64,000 bases of DNA from Sphingomonas endophytica (GCF_014199415.1 NZ_JACIJN010000002.1:248001-312000); one strand, 5' to 3'. Positions 1 through 8,248 are shown, counted from the first letter of the stretch. The notes: generated by a model from the sequence alone, not told the origin. Numbers and translations are program-made.

Positions 1-1314
1 GCGCGCGTCCCAGCGCTCGGCCATGCCGTCGTACAGCGCGGCGACCTCGGGCGAGTCGAGCCGGCGCAGGAAGGCGTCGGTCGCGGCCATCACATAAGGA
101 TGCGCGTTGAAGGTGCCGCGCGCGAAGCAAATGTCGACCGGGCGATCGTCGCGCCAGCGCTTCATCAGCGCCGCGCGCCCGGTGAGCACGCCGATCGGCA
201 GCCCGCCGCCGAGCGTCTTGCCCCAGACGATCATGTCCGGATCGATCCCCCAGGCGCGCGCGACGCTGCCCGGTGCGAGGCGGAAGCCCATGAAGACTTC
301 GTCGAACACCAGCACGATGCCGTTGGCGCGACACGTTTCGGCGAGCCGGTGGAGCCATGCGATATACGCCGGCAGGTCCGCGCCCGCGGTGCGCGCGCTG
401 TCGACCAACTGGCTGTCCGAGGGCGCGCCGCGGTTCGGGTGCAGCGCCTGCAACGGATTGACCAGCACGCAGGCGATGTCCGTGCGCTTGCCGAGCACCG
501 CCAGCGTCTGTTCGGACTGGTCGGCCAGCGTCAGCGTGTGGTCGGCGGGGACGGGGTTGCCGATGCCGGGCTGCACCTCGCCCCACCAGCCGTGGTACGC
601 GCCCGCGAACCGCACCAGCCGGCGCTTGCCGGTGTGATAGCGCGCCAGCCGCACCGCCTGCATCACCGCCTCGGTGCCCGACATGTGGAACGACACTTCG
701 TCGAGCCCCGACAGCGCCTGCAGCCGGCGGACATTGTCGGCGACGGCCGGGTGATAGCTGCCCAGCACCCCGCCGAGCGGCTCGGCGGACTCGAGCGCTT
801 CGCGCATCGTCGCCTTGTAGAAATCGTTGCCGAGCACGTTGACGCCGTAGCTGCCGGTCAGGTCGATGAAGCGATTGCCGTCGAGATCGGTCAGCCACGC
901 ACCGTCCGCGCGCGCCATGAACGCGCCGATCGGAAGGTGTTGGCGCACCGTCGCCGCGAACGGGAAGGGCACGCGGTAGCGGCCGGTGAATTGCAGGTCG
1001 GAAAGCCCTTCGCGCGTCTCGGCGGTCAGCGCGAGCGTCTTCGGGAAGCGCTCGGCATAGAGCGCCGCCAGCCGCTCGAACCCGGCGCGGCGGCGCGCGG
1101 CGACGCTCGCGTCACATCCGTCGGCGCGGAAGAAGCGTTCGTCGACATGCGCATAATAAGCGATCTGCCCGGCGATCCGCTTGGCCATGCGGACGTGCCC
1201 GCCGGGGCCGGGATGCTTGGCGCGCGACAGCGCGAGCCGTTCGCGGCCCTTGGTCGCGGCGAACAGGGTGCCGGCGACGAGCCCGGCGACGGCGGCGAGG
1301 GTCTTTTTCTTCAT
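1..1314 (-). CDS. Class III PLP aminotransferase, glutamate-1-semialdehyde aminomutase-like, N-terminally anchored (partial)
   Basis: A PLP-dependent aminotransferase of the class III fold, cut by the left edge after 438 residues. The body carries the cofactor-binding stretch SFHMSGTEAVMQAVRLAR, the FDEVFMGFR motif with the PLP-contacting Asp, and the Schiff-base lysine at about residue 366 in VWGKTLGGGLPIG. True HemL starts almost directly with this fold. Here about 130 residues precede it, beginning with a basic, hydrophobic stretch (KKKTLAAVAGLVAGTLFAA) that looks like a membrane anchor or signal. The start at 1314 follows from this. It is therefore probably not HemL; relatives sit in polyketide or lipid-linked pathways, but the substrate is unknown. 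It lies head-to-head with the decarboxylase-like gene at 1368, with only about 50 bp between them. Confidence 0.8.
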   Translation of the reverse strand, partial: MKKKTLAAVAGLVAGTLFAATKGRERLALSRAKHPGPGGHVRMAKRIAGQIAYYAHVDERFFRADGCDASVAARRRAGFERLAALYAERFPKTLALTAETREGLSDLQFTGRYRVPFPFAATVRQHLPIGAFMARADGAWLTDLDGNRFIDLTGSYGVNVLGNDFYKATMREALESAEPLGGVLGSYHPAVADNVRRLQALSGLDEVSFHMSGTEAVMQAVRLARYHTGKRRLVRFAGAYHGWWGEVQPGIGNPVPADHTLTLADQSEQTLAVLGKRTDIACVLVNPLQALHPNRGAPSDSQLVDSARTAGADLPAYIAWLHRLAETCRANGIVLVFDEVFMGFRLAPGSVARAWGIDPDMIVWGKTLGGGLPIGVLTGRAALMKRWRDDRPVDICFARGTFNAHPYVMAATDAFLRRLDSPEVAALYDGMAERWDAR

Positions 1315-1367
1315 GGCGCCACTACGCGCGCCGCGATGACGCAGGTGTGACAATGCGAGGCGGACTC

Positions 1368-2207
1368 ATGCGCGTCCTGATGCAGGAGGACCTCAATTTC
1401 CTGCTGACCAATCGCTTGCCGCGGCGCTGGGCGACGAAAATGGTCGGACGGATCGCCGCGATCGAGCATCCGCTGGTCGCGAAGCCGGCGCTGGCGGCGT
1501 GGCGGTTCTTCTGCGACGTCGACCTGCGCGATGCCGAGACGACGCGCTTCGCGAGTCTGCGCGACGGGTTCATCCGGCGGCTGCGCGACGGGGCGCGGGT
1601 GTTCGCGGGCGGTGACGAGGTGGTGGCGAGCCCGTGCGACGCGATCGTCGGCGCACATGGCCGGATCGAGAACGGGCAACTCTATCAGGTGAAGGGCTTT
1701 CCCTACCGGCTCGACGAGTTGGTGCCCGATGCGGCGCTGGCGGCGCGGTTCGCGGATGGGTGGTTCGTGACGTTGCGGCTGACCGCGGGGATGTATCACC
1801 GCTTCCATGCGCCGGTCGATCTGACCGTCGAGGCGGTGACCTATCAGTCGGGCGATTGCTGGAACGTCAACCCGATCGCGCTGCGCCGCGTCGAGCGGCT
1901 GTTCTGCCGCAACGAGCGCGCGGTGATCGAGGCGCGCGCGACGGGCGGGCGCGAATTGCTGCTGGTGCCGGTCGCGGCGATACTGGTGGCGAGCATCCGG
2001 CTGACCTTCCTCGATACCGCGCGAACGTTGCGGGAGCATGGGCCGGGGCGCCGCACGTGCGATGTGGCGGTGTCCAAAGGCGCGGAGATGGGATGGTTCG
2101 AGCATGGCTCGACGATTGTCATGTTCCTGCCGGGTGCGGCGCGACTGCGGTCAGGGTTGCAGGAGGGGCAGGCGATCCGGGCGGGGGAGGCGATCGCTGA
2201 GTGGTGA
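1368..2207 (+). CDS. Phosphatidylserine decarboxylase family proenzyme
   Basis: Pyruvoyl-dependent decarboxylase of the Psd family (279 residues), which would convert phosphatidylserine (or a related serine lipid) to the ethanolamine lipid at the inner membrane. Visible marks are LRLTAGMYHRFHAPV, which matches the family's LRLTP..YHRFH signature, and a C-terminal GST at about residues 247-249 in FEHGSTIVMF. In the family the Gly-Ser bond is cleaved and the Ser becomes the pyruvoyl group, giving a long beta and a short alpha chain. The ATG at 1368 is chosen because GAGG lies 7 nt before it; in-frame GTG 1347 and ATG 1353 lie upstream. The aminotransferase across the short divergent promoter may share its regulation. 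The lipid substrate is not certain. Confidence 0.8.
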   Translation: MRVLMQEDLNFLLTNRLPRRWATKMVGRIAAIEHPLVAKPALAAWRFFCDVDLRDAETTRFASLRDGFIRRLRDGARVFAGGDEVVASPCDAIVGAHGRIENGQLYQVKGFPYRLDELVPDAALAARFADGWFVTLRLTAGMYHRFHAPVDLTVEAVTYQSGDCWNVNPIALRRVERLFCRNERAVIEARATGGRELLLVPVAAILVASIRLTFLDTARTLREHGPGRRTCDVAVSKGAEMGWFEHGSTIVMFLPGAARLRSGLQEGQAIRAGEAIAEW

Positions 2208-2210
2208 AGC

Positions 2211-2287
2211 CGTCATTGCGAGCGCAGCGAAGCAATCCAGAGCCGGATCAGGACGCCCTGGATTGCTTCGCTGCGCTCGCAATGACG
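2211..2287. repeat. Family A palindromic repeat, copy 1
   Basis: Perfect inverted repeat with 30-bp arms (2211-2240 and 2258-2287) around a 17-bp spacer. It fills the gap between the convergent decarboxylase and histidine kinase genes. The arms begin CGTCATTGCGAGCG. As RNA it would form a very stable hairpin on either strand, so it could act as a bidirectional terminator, but no T-run follows it. Confidence 0.95.
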
Positions 2288-2289
2288 GC

Positions 2290-3615
2290 TCAGGCGGCCG
2301 GCAACGTCAGCGTGACCGAAAGGCCATGCGGCGCATTCTCCGCCAGCGTTATTCCACCCCCATAAAGCGCCGCCAGTTCCGCGACGATCGGCAGCCCGAA
2401 GCCGTGGCCGTCGCCGCGCTCGTCGAGCCGCGTGCCCTTCTGCAGCACCTGCGCGCGCGCGGCGGCGGGGATGCCGGGGCCGTCGTCGGCGATCGTCAGC
2501 GTGACGCTGCGCCCGTCACGCCGCGCGGTGACGCCGATCCGCGACGCGGCGTGGCGTGCGGCATTGTCGAGCAGGTTGCCGAGCAGTTCGTCGAGATCCT
2601 GCGCATCCACCGCCACGCCGAGGTCGTCCGCGATTTCGCGCACGATCGTCAGAGGCGGGCCGTCGTGGAGCCGCTCGACCACCGCGGCGATGTCCGCGAC
2701 CGCAGGCGCGAGCGGTGTAGCGACGCGGCGGTTGACCGCGGCGGCGCGCGCGCGGGCGAGATGGTGACGGATCGTGCGGTCGATCCGTGCCACCGTCGCC
2801 GCGAGGCGCGGCTGGTCACGAAGGTCGATCGCCAGTGCCGCTACCGGGGTCTTGAGCGCATGGGCGAGGTTGGCGGCAGAAGCGCGCGCGGTCGCCAGCG
2901 CGGCGGCGTTGTCGGTCGTCAGCGCGTTGAGTTCGGTGGCGAGCGGCGCAAGTTCGGCGGGCTGATCGTCGTCGACCCGCTCGCGCGCGCCGTTGCGGAT
3001 CGCCGCGACCTGTTCGCGTAACCGGCGCAGCGGCCGCAGCGCGACGCGGAGCTGGACGAGCAACGCGGCGGTCAGCAGCGCCGCGACGCCTGCGAGCGCC
3101 ATCAGCAACGGCGCAAGCGCGCCCTCGATCGGGCGCGCGATCACCGCGCGCGGCGCGGCGGCGGTCAGCGTGACATCGCCGCGGCGCGTGGCGAGCGTGA
3201 TCGTGCGGGCGTGGAGCGCGCCGCCGTCCACCGCCTTGGCCTCGACCGGATGCGGGCCGGGCGGGGCGGGCGGAGCAGGGGGTGCCGGCGGCGTGGGCGG
3301 TCCGGCCGGCGGGGTCGGAACATCGGCAGCGCCGATCGCGCCGTCCGGTCCCACGATCCGCCATTGCCAGCCGGGATCACTGCCGAACGCCGCGACGCGC
3401 TGCGTCAGTCGCGCGCGGTCGACGCGTCCCTCGTCATCGACGACCGAGGCGAGCACCAGCAGCTGCGCGTCGAGCCGCCGGTCGAGCCCCTCGGTCACGA
3501 ACCGCCCGAGCAGCCCCGCCATCACCGCCCCCGCCAGCACCAGCGCGAGCAACGTCGCCACTGCCGACACCAGCAGCATCCGGGCCTGTAGCGACCGCGG
3601 CGCCCAGCGGATCAT
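2290..3615 (-). CDS. Two-component sensor histidine kinase
   Basis: Inner-membrane sensor kinase of 441 residues. TM1 is at about 12-36 and TM2 at about 166-188. Between them is a periplasmic domain containing a striking Pro/Ala tract (residues 100-123). The H-box is NLAHALKTPVAAL with the phospho-accepting His at 252. The ATPase part shows the N-box (LLGNLLDNAARHA), DDGPGIP and GHGFGLPIV. The AHALKTP box and overall plan match QseC/PhoQ-type kinases. The ATG at 3615 overlaps the regulator's TGA by 4 nt (ATGA), so the two are translationally coupled. The stimulus is unknown; the proline tract mirrors the proline-rich product of the divergent gene at 4401. Confidence 0.9.
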   Translation of the reverse strand: MIRWAPRSLQARMLLVSAVATLLALVLAGAVMAGLLGRFVTEGLDRRLDAQLLVLASVVDDEGRVDRARLTQRVAAFGSDPGWQWRIVGPDGAIGAADVPTPPAGPPTPPAPPAPPAPPGPHPVEAKAVDGGALHARTITLATRRGDVTLTAAAPRAVIARPIEGALAPLLMALAGVAALLTAALLVQLRVALRPLRRLREQVAAIRNGARERVDDDQPAELAPLATELNALTTDNAAALATARASAANLAHALKTPVAALAIDLRDQPRLAATVARIDRTIRHHLARARAAAVNRRVATPLAPAVADIAAVVERLHDGPPLTIVREIADDLGVAVDAQDLDELLGNLLDNAARHAASRIGVTARRDGRSVTLTIADDGPGIPAAARAQVLQKGTRLDERGDGHGFGLPIVAELAALYGGGITLAENAPHGLSVTLTLPAA

Positions 3616-4274
3616 GCCGGGCACACCAGCCGATAGCCGCGTCCGCGCACCGTCTCGATCAGCGTCGCGCCGATCTTTTTGCGCAGCCGCCCAACGATCA
3701 CCTCGAGGCTGTTCGAATCGACATCGGCATCGCCCTCGTAGACCCGCTCGAGCAGGTCGAGCCGTTCGATCACCGCGTTCCGATGAAGCATCAACTGCGA
3801 CAGCACGCGCCATTCGAAGGCGGTCAGCTTGAGGGGCAAACCGTCCAGTTCGAACACGCCGGTTTGCGAATCGAACGACAGCGGGCCGCACGCGACCAGT
3901 GCCTGCGCATGGCCGGCCGCACGGCGCATCAAGGCGCGGAGCCGCATCACCAGTTCCTCGACGCGGAACGGCTTGACGAGGAAGTCGTCCGCGCCGGCCT
4001 TGAACCCCGCGACCTTGTCCGACCAGCCGTCGCGCGCAGTGAGGATCAGCACCGGCAGGTCGCGGTGCGCGTCGCGCCACGCCTTGAGCACCGAGATGCC
4101 GTCGCGCCCCGGCAGCCCGAGGTCGAGCACTGCGGCGTCGAACCGCTCGGTCTCGCCGAGATGCGCGGCGTCGATGCCATCGGTGGCGAGGTCGACCGCG
4201 AAATTCTCCTCGCGCAGCGCGCGCGCGATCGCCGGCCCCAGATCGCGGTCGTCCTCGACCAGCAGGATACGCAT
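3612..4274 (-). CDS. OmpR/PhoB-family response regulator
   Basis: DNA-binding response regulator of 220 residues, the normal length. The receiver domain has the acidic pair at EDD (7-9), phospho-acceptor Asp51 (AVLDLGLPG), Thr in LILTARD and Lys in FLVKPFR. The C-terminal half is a winged helix of the OmpR type, ending in ETVRGRGYRLV. It is phosphorylated by the kinase encoded just downstream. The divergent gene at 4401 is the obvious candidate target, and an inverted repeat lies in the shared promoter. The arrangement resembles QseB/QseC next to ygiW, but the signal cannot be read from sequence. Confidence 0.92.
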   Translation of the reverse strand: MRILLVEDDRDLGPAIARALREENFAVDLATDGIDAAHLGETERFDAAVLDLGLPGRDGISVLKAWRDAHRDLPVLILTARDGWSDKVAGFKAGADDFLVKPFRVEELVMRLRALMRRAAGHAQALVACGPLSFDSQTGVFELDGLPLKLTAFEWRVLSQLMLHRNAVIERLDLLERVYEGDADVDSNSLEVIVGRLRKKIGATLIETVRGRGYRLVCPA

Positions 4275-4325
4275 CGTGCCCCTTCCTTCCTGCGCCGCGC
4301 CCTATGCCGATCGCTTAAACCGAAA

Positions 4326-4343
4326 CTGAACGATCCGGTTCAG
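4326..4343. promoter_or_regulatory. Inverted repeat in the divergent two-component/OB-fold promoter
   Basis: Perfect 6-bp inverted repeat CTGAAC-N6-GTTCAG, centred in the 126-bp region between the response regulator and the divergent secreted protein. It is a plausible operator for the regulator. OmpR-family proteins more often use direct repeats, so the assignment is tentative. Confidence 0.4.
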
Positions 4344-4400
4344 CGCGGGTGGCAGGGGGCGCGCCTAAACATCGCTCATCAACCCGAAGAGGAGTGAGTG

Positions 4401-5054
4401 ATGAAGGCTTCGATGATCCCGCATCTGTCGCGCGGCCAGCGTATCGCGCTGGGTGGAGCGGCCTTGCTGGCGATGGGCGCCGCGGGCGGCGCGGGGGCGG
4501 TGCAGCTGACCCGGCCGAGCGTCGAGATGGCGCCGACCGTGCCGACCGCGATCGCCAAATTGCCCGCCACCAGCGGCATCGTGACGGTGCGCGGGCGCGT
4601 CGCGGGTGTCTATGGCACGCGCTTTCTGGTCGAGGATGCCAGCGGGCGGACGCTGGTCGATGCCGGGCGCGGTGCGGGCACGCTGACCAAGGGCGCGCCG
4701 GTGCTGGTGCAGGGCCGCTTCGACGACGGGCAGTTGCGTGCGCGCTTCCTCGCCGATCAGGGTGGGGTGCGCGAGGTCGGCGCCCCGCCGCCGCCGCCGC
4801 CCGCACCGGGGGCCGGTGCGCCTCCGCCGCCGGATGCCGGTGCGCCACCGCCGCCCGCACCGGGGGCCGGTGCGCCGCCGCCTCCGCCTCCGGGTGCCGG
4901 TGCCCCGCCGCCCCCTCCGCCGGGTGCGGGCGCTCCGCCTCCGCCGCCCGTACCGGGCGCTGGCGCATCGCCTCCGCCCCCGCCGGGTGCCGGCGCTCCG
5001 CCGCCGCCGGTGAACGGGCAGGTCCCCCTCGCGCCGGTCGCACCGCGCGCGTAA
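4401..5054 (+). CDS. Secreted proline-rich protein with OB-fold-like domain
   Basis: Exported protein of about 217 residues. A hydrophobic N-terminal segment (LGGAALLAMGAAGGAGAV) is a signal peptide or anchor. Residues ~50-115 (from GIVTVRGRVAGVYGTRF) read as a small beta-barrel, consistent with an OB-fold of the YgiW/BOF kind. The rest is a low-complexity tail of about eight PPPPP.GAGA-like repeats, likely extended through the periplasm or wall. The start at 4401 has AAGAGGAG just upstream; an in-frame GTG at 4398 is the alternative. Being divergent from a two-component system suggests it is a regulated target or feedback partner. That role is inferred from the ygiW-qseBC analogy. Confidence 0.75.
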   Translation: MKASMIPHLSRGQRIALGGAALLAMGAAGGAGAVQLTRPSVEMAPTVPTAIAKLPATSGIVTVRGRVAGVYGTRFLVEDASGRTLVDAGRGAGTLTKGAPVLVQGRFDDGQLRARFLADQGGVREVGAPPPPPPAPGAGAPPPPDAGAPPPPAPGAGAPPPPPPGAGAPPPPPPGAGAPPPPPVPGAGASPPPPPGAGAPPPPVNGQVPLAPVAPRA

Positions 5055-5061
5055 TCTCATC

Positions 5062-5093
5062 GGGGAGCAGCGCCACGCGCGCTGCTCCCCTTT
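5062..5093. terminator. Intrinsic terminator
   Basis: Twelve-base-pair perfect stem GGGGAGCAGCGC / GCGCTGCTCCCC with a 5-nt loop, followed by TTT. It lies between the convergent proline-rich protein and dehydrogenase genes and probably serves the plus-strand gene. Confidence 0.8.
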
Positions 5094-5099
5094 CGTGCG

Positions 5100-6053
5100 T
5101 CAGGCGGTTTCGGGGACCGGGGTCAGCGCCGCGCCGGTGTCGAACCAGCTGATAAGGTTATCGACCACCAACTGCCCCATCGCCGCGCGGGTCTGTTCGG
5201 AGGCCGAGCCGAGGTGTGGCAGCAGCACGACATTGTCCATCGCGCGCAGCTCGGCCGGCATATGTGGCTCGTCGGCATAGACGTCAAGCCCGGCGGCGAG
5301 GATCGTTCCGGCCTGCAACGCCGCGATCAGCGCCGGCTCGTCCGCGACGCTGCCGCGCGCGACGTTGATGAAGATGCCCTCCCTGCCGAGCGCTTCCAGC
5401 ACCTCTGCGTTGACCAGATGCCGGGTCGACGCGCTGCCGGGCACGATCGCGATCAGCACGTCGCAGGCTTGGGCGAGCGCGACAGGGCTGTCGTGATAGG
5501 CATAGGTCACGTCGTCGCGCCGCGTCCGCTGGTGGTAGGCGATCCCGACATCGAACCCGTCCAGCCGCCGCGCGATCTGCTGCCCGATCGCGCCGAGCCC
5601 GAGGATGCCGACCGTCCGCCCGCGCAACGTCGGCGAAAGCGGGAACGATGCCTGTTCCCAGCGCCCCTCGCGCACATAGCGGTCGGCCTGCGGCAGGCGG
5701 CGGATCGTCGCGAGCAACAGCCCGAGCGCGAGGTCGGCGACCTCGGCGTCGAGCACGCCGGGGGTGTTGGTGACCATGATCGCGCGCGCCGCCGCCGCCT
5801 GCGCGTCGATATTGTCATAGCCGACGCCGAAATTGGCGACGATCTCCAGCGCGGGCAGCCGGTCGAACAACCCGGCATCGACCCGGCCGGCGAGCGTATT
5901 GGCGGCGAGTCCGCGGATCGCCGCACCATGTTCGGCGAGGAACGCGTCCGCGTCGGGCTGCTCCCACAAGCGGTGCAGCGTGAAGCGCGCCTCGAGTGCG
6001 GCGATCACCGCGGCGGGCATCGGGGCGGACATGAGGATCTGTGTGTCGGTCAT
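5100..6053 (-). CDS. D-2-hydroxyacid dehydrogenase (glyoxylate/hydroxypyruvate reductase-like)
   Basis: NAD(P)-dependent reductase of the D-isomer-specific 2-hydroxyacid dehydrogenase family, 317 residues. The Rossmann motif is GILGLGAIGQQIARRL. The catalytic Arg lies in NVARGSVADEPALI, the Glu in YADEPHMP and the His in LLPHLGSAS. The length and the NFGVGYDNID segment fit glyoxylate/hydroxypyruvate or 2-ketogluconate reductases rather than SerA, which has an extra regulatory domain. Likely cytoplasmic, reducing a small 2-keto acid; the exact substrate cannot be set. The ATG at 6053 is chosen because upstream codons in this frame merge into the next gene's region. Confidence 0.88.
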   Translation of the reverse strand: MTDTQILMSAPMPAAVIAALEARFTLHRLWEQPDADAFLAEHGAAIRGLAANTLAGRVDAGLFDRLPALEIVANFGVGYDNIDAQAAAARAIMVTNTPGVLDAEVADLALGLLLATIRRLPQADRYVREGRWEQASFPLSPTLRGRTVGILGLGAIGQQIARRLDGFDVGIAYHQRTRRDDVTYAYHDSPVALAQACDVLIAIVPGSASTRHLVNAEVLEALGREGIFINVARGSVADEPALIAALQAGTILAAGLDVYADEPHMPAELRAMDNVVLLPHLGSASEQTRAAMGQLVVDNLISWFDTGAALTPVPETA

Positions 6054-6085
6054 GCCCGCCAGTGTAGCGCGTCGTGCGCCGCGCG

Positions 6086-6271
6086 TCAGCCGACCGGACG
6101 CGCCCCGGGCGTGCCGCATTTGGCGAACTTGCCGTTGGCGGTCTTGCAGCGTGTCGCCTTGGCGGGCGGGCATTTGACGAACTTGCCGGTCTTCGGGTCC
6201 TTGCACGGCGCGGCGGCGACCGGCGGGGCGGCAAGCGTCAGCGCGGCGGCAACGGCGAGCAAACGAAGCAT
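6086..6271 (-). CDS. Small secreted protein with two Cys-GKF-Cys repeats
   Basis: A 61-residue precursor. Residues 1-19 are a clean signal peptide (MLRLLAVAAALTLAAPPVAA). The mature ~40 residues contain two tandem copies of a C-K-x4-GKF-x-KC unit (CKDPKTGKFVKC and CKTANGKFAKC), giving four cysteines, probably two disulphides in the periplasm. A GGAGG lies 7 nt before the ATG at 6271. No family could be named. It sits between the dehydrogenase and the divergent NIPSNAP gene. Confidence 0.7.
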   Translation of the reverse strand: MLRLLAVAAALTLAAPPVAAAPCKDPKTGKFVKCPPAKATRCKTANGKFAKCGTPGARPVG

Positions 6272-6402
6272 CGGACATCCTCCAGCCCGACGATCGGGCA
6301 TGACCGAGGTTAAGCCCTTCTTTGTGTGAGGGAAAGAGGAAGGGCTTGTCCGTTCAACAGTTTAGCGGCGATATGTTGGTGAAGAACACAAGGAGGGGCT
6401 GG

Positions 6403-6831
6403 ATGCGACGGATATTGTGGGCGGGCGTGGCGGCGGTGCTGGCCAACGGAGTGGCACAGGCCGAACCGGCGAAGCTCGATGCGAAGACCGCGGTCTATGA
6501 ATTGCGCACCTATTACCCGGCACCCGGCAAGGCGGCGGCGCTGAACGCGCGCTTCCGCGAACATACGCTGGGGCTGTTCGCCAAGCACGGCATGACGAAT
6601 GTCGCGTACTGGAACGAGATCGCCACCGACGCCGCGCCCGAGGGGCGGGTCGTGTATGTGCTCGCTTATCCCAGCCGCGCGGCGCGCGATGAAGACTGGG
6701 CGGCGTTCGGGAAGGATCCCGAGTGGCAGAAGGTCGTCGCCGCCTCCGAGGCGGCGGGCAAATTGGTGACGAAGGTCGACAGCGTGTTCATGGCCGCCAC
6801 GGACTACTCGCCGCGTATTCTGCCGAAATAA
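6403..6831 (+). CDS. Exported NIPSNAP-family protein
   Basis: A 142-residue protein with an N-terminal signal peptide (MRRILWAGVAAVLANGVAQA). It is followed by one NIPSNAP ferredoxin-like domain, marked by AVYELRTYYPAPGKAAALNARFREHT in two parts: VYELRTYY near residue 30 and the FREHTLGLF helix after it. The ATG at 6403 is preceded by AGGAGGGG. NIPSNAP domains are related to dimeric alpha/beta-barrel monooxygenases; bacterial members mostly have no known role. An exported version is plausible but unusual to interpret. Its 3' end runs directly into a palindromic repeat. Confidence 0.85.
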   Translation: MRRILWAGVAAVLANGVAQAEPAKLDAKTAVYELRTYYPAPGKAAALNARFREHTLGLFAKHGMTNVAYWNEIATDAAPEGRVVYVLAYPSRAARDEDWAAFGKDPEWQKVVAASEAAGKLVTKVDSVFMAATDYSPRILPK

Positions 6832-6838
6832 CCTTGTT

Positions 6839-6915
6839 CGTCATTGCGAGCGTAGCGAAGCAATCCAGTGCCGGATCAGGCCGCCCTGGATTGCTTCGCT
6901 ACGCTCGCAATGACG
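6839..6915. repeat. Family A palindromic repeat, copy 2
   Basis: Same design as copy 1, with 30-bp arms. The arm reads GCGTAGCG where copy 1 has GCGCAGCG, and the opposite arm changes to match (CGCTACGC). It sits between two convergent genes (NIPSNAP and the amidohydrolase). Confidence 0.95.
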
Positions 6916-6916
6916 A

Positions 6917-8248
6917 TTACGCCGCGCCGCCCGGCTTGAGCAGGTCGAGCACCGCGGCGGTCATCGCGGTCGCGCCGGTGGCGACCACCGCCTGCGGATC
7001 GACCTTGAACAACGGCGAATGGTGCGAGGGGATCGGCGGCCCACCCTTCGCGGCGGCATCGAACGCCGCCTGCTGCGTGCCGCCGACCGCGAAATAATAG
7101 CCCTTGATGCCGTATTTCGGCTCGATAAAGGCGGCGAAATCCTCCGCGCCCATCCCCTTTTGCTGGAAGGGGATCACCTTGTCCGCCCCCAGCGTGGTCG
7201 CCATCACCGCGTTGAGCCGGCGCGCGAGCGCGGCGTCGTTGACCGTTGTCGGCGTGCCCTCGATGACCGTCACGACCGGCATCTTGTCCGCCGGCATCCC
7301 GTTCAGCTCGCCGATGCCGCGCGCGACGCGCCGGATCCCGGCGAGCAATTGCGCGCGCGTCGCCTCGTCGTTGGCGCGCACCGTCACCTGTAATTTCGCC
7401 TGATCCGAGATGATGTTGTGCTTCAGCCCGGCGTGGAAGCTGCCGACGGTGATGACCGCCGGGCGCAGCGGCTGGCGCTCGCGGCTGACCAGCCCCTGCA
7501 ACGCGATGACCAGCTGGCTGGCCATATAGACCGGGTCCTTGCCCGCCTGCGGGCTCGCGCCATGCGCGCCGATGCCGGGGACGACGATGTCGACGCTGTC
7601 CGACGAGCTGTACTGGATGTCTTCGGACGCCGAGACGGTGCCCGCCAGCCCTTCGGAATTGGAGTGATAGGCCAAGGCATAATCGGGCTTGGGGAAGCGC
7701 GTGTAGAGCCCGTCCTTGACCATCGCCGCCGCGCCACCGACGCGTTCCTCGGCGGGCTGGACGACGAAGACGACCGTCCCGGCCCAGCGATCCTTCATCG
7801 CCGCCAGCCGGCGCGCGGTCGCGACCAGCCCGACGATATGCGTATCATGCCCGCAGGCGTGCATCACCGGCGCCTCGACCCCGTCGATGCCGGCCTGCCG
7901 GACAATGCTGGCGTTGGCGAGCCCGGACTTCTCCTCGACCGGCAAGCCGTCCATGTCGGCGCGGACCAGCACGACCGGGCCGTTGCCGTTCTTCAGCACG
8001 CCGACCACGCCGGTGCCGCCGACCTTCTCGGTGACCTGCACGCCGGGAATTGCGCGCAGCGCCGCCGCCATCTTCGCGGCGGTGCGCTCTTCCTTGAACG
8101 ACAGTTCGGGGTGGCGGTGGAAGTCGTCCCACATCGTCGCGAGCGATTTGTCGTAATCGGCGCGGATCGCGGCGGCATAATCGGGCTCGGCGGACGCCGG
8201 CGGCGCGAACGCACCGAGCGCGGCGGCGGCGAGAAGCAGAGAACGCAT
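6917..8248 (-). CDS. Exported M20-family amidohydrolase
   Basis: Zinc amidohydrolase of the M20D (hippurate hydrolase/IAA-amino acid hydrolase) group, 443 residues with a signal peptide (MRSLLLAAAALGAFAPPASA). Metal-site motifs are visible in order: HRHPELSF, VRADMDGLPV, MHACGHDTH with the bridging residues, and QPAEERVGGA with the catalytic Glu. The C-terminal SHHSP segment supplies the last ligand. It likely hydrolyses N-acyl amino acids or peptides in the periplasm. The start at 8248 is set by the signal peptide; longer in-frame extensions run into the upstream repeat. Confidence 0.9.
   Translation of the reverse strand: MRSLLLAAAALGAFAPPASAEPDYAAAIRADYDKSLATMWDDFHRHPELSFKEERTAAKMAAALRAIPGVQVTEKVGGTGVVGVLKNGNGPVVLVRADMDGLPVEEKSGLANASIVRQAGIDGVEAPVMHACGHDTHIVGLVATARRLAAMKDRWAGTVVFVVQPAEERVGGAAAMVKDGLYTRFPKPDYALAYHSNSEGLAGTVSASEDIQYSSSDSVDIVVPGIGAHGASPQAGKDPVYMASQLVIALQGLVSRERQPLRPAVITVGSFHAGLKHNIISDQAKLQVTVRANDEATRAQLLAGIRRVARGIGELNGMPADKMPVVTVIEGTPTTVNDAALARRLNAVMATTLGADKVIPFQQKGMGAEDFAAFIEPKYGIKGYYFAVGGTQQAAFDAAAKGGPPIPSHHSPLFKVDPQAVVATGATAMTAAVLDLLKPGGAA

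Noticed and set aside
100-1350. Long plus-strand ORF opposite the aminotransferase, and similar long antiparallel ORFs (for example opposite the TonB receptor and RecN genes)
   Set aside because: High GC keeps the opposite strand open. Their proteins are Arg/Ala/Gly-rich and lack any family motif, while the strand given shows clear conserved motifs.
4780-5020. Proline-codon repeats considered as a DNA minisatellite or CRISPR-like array
   Set aside because: The repeats are in frame, vary at third positions and encode PPPPP-GAGA units, so they are protein repeats.
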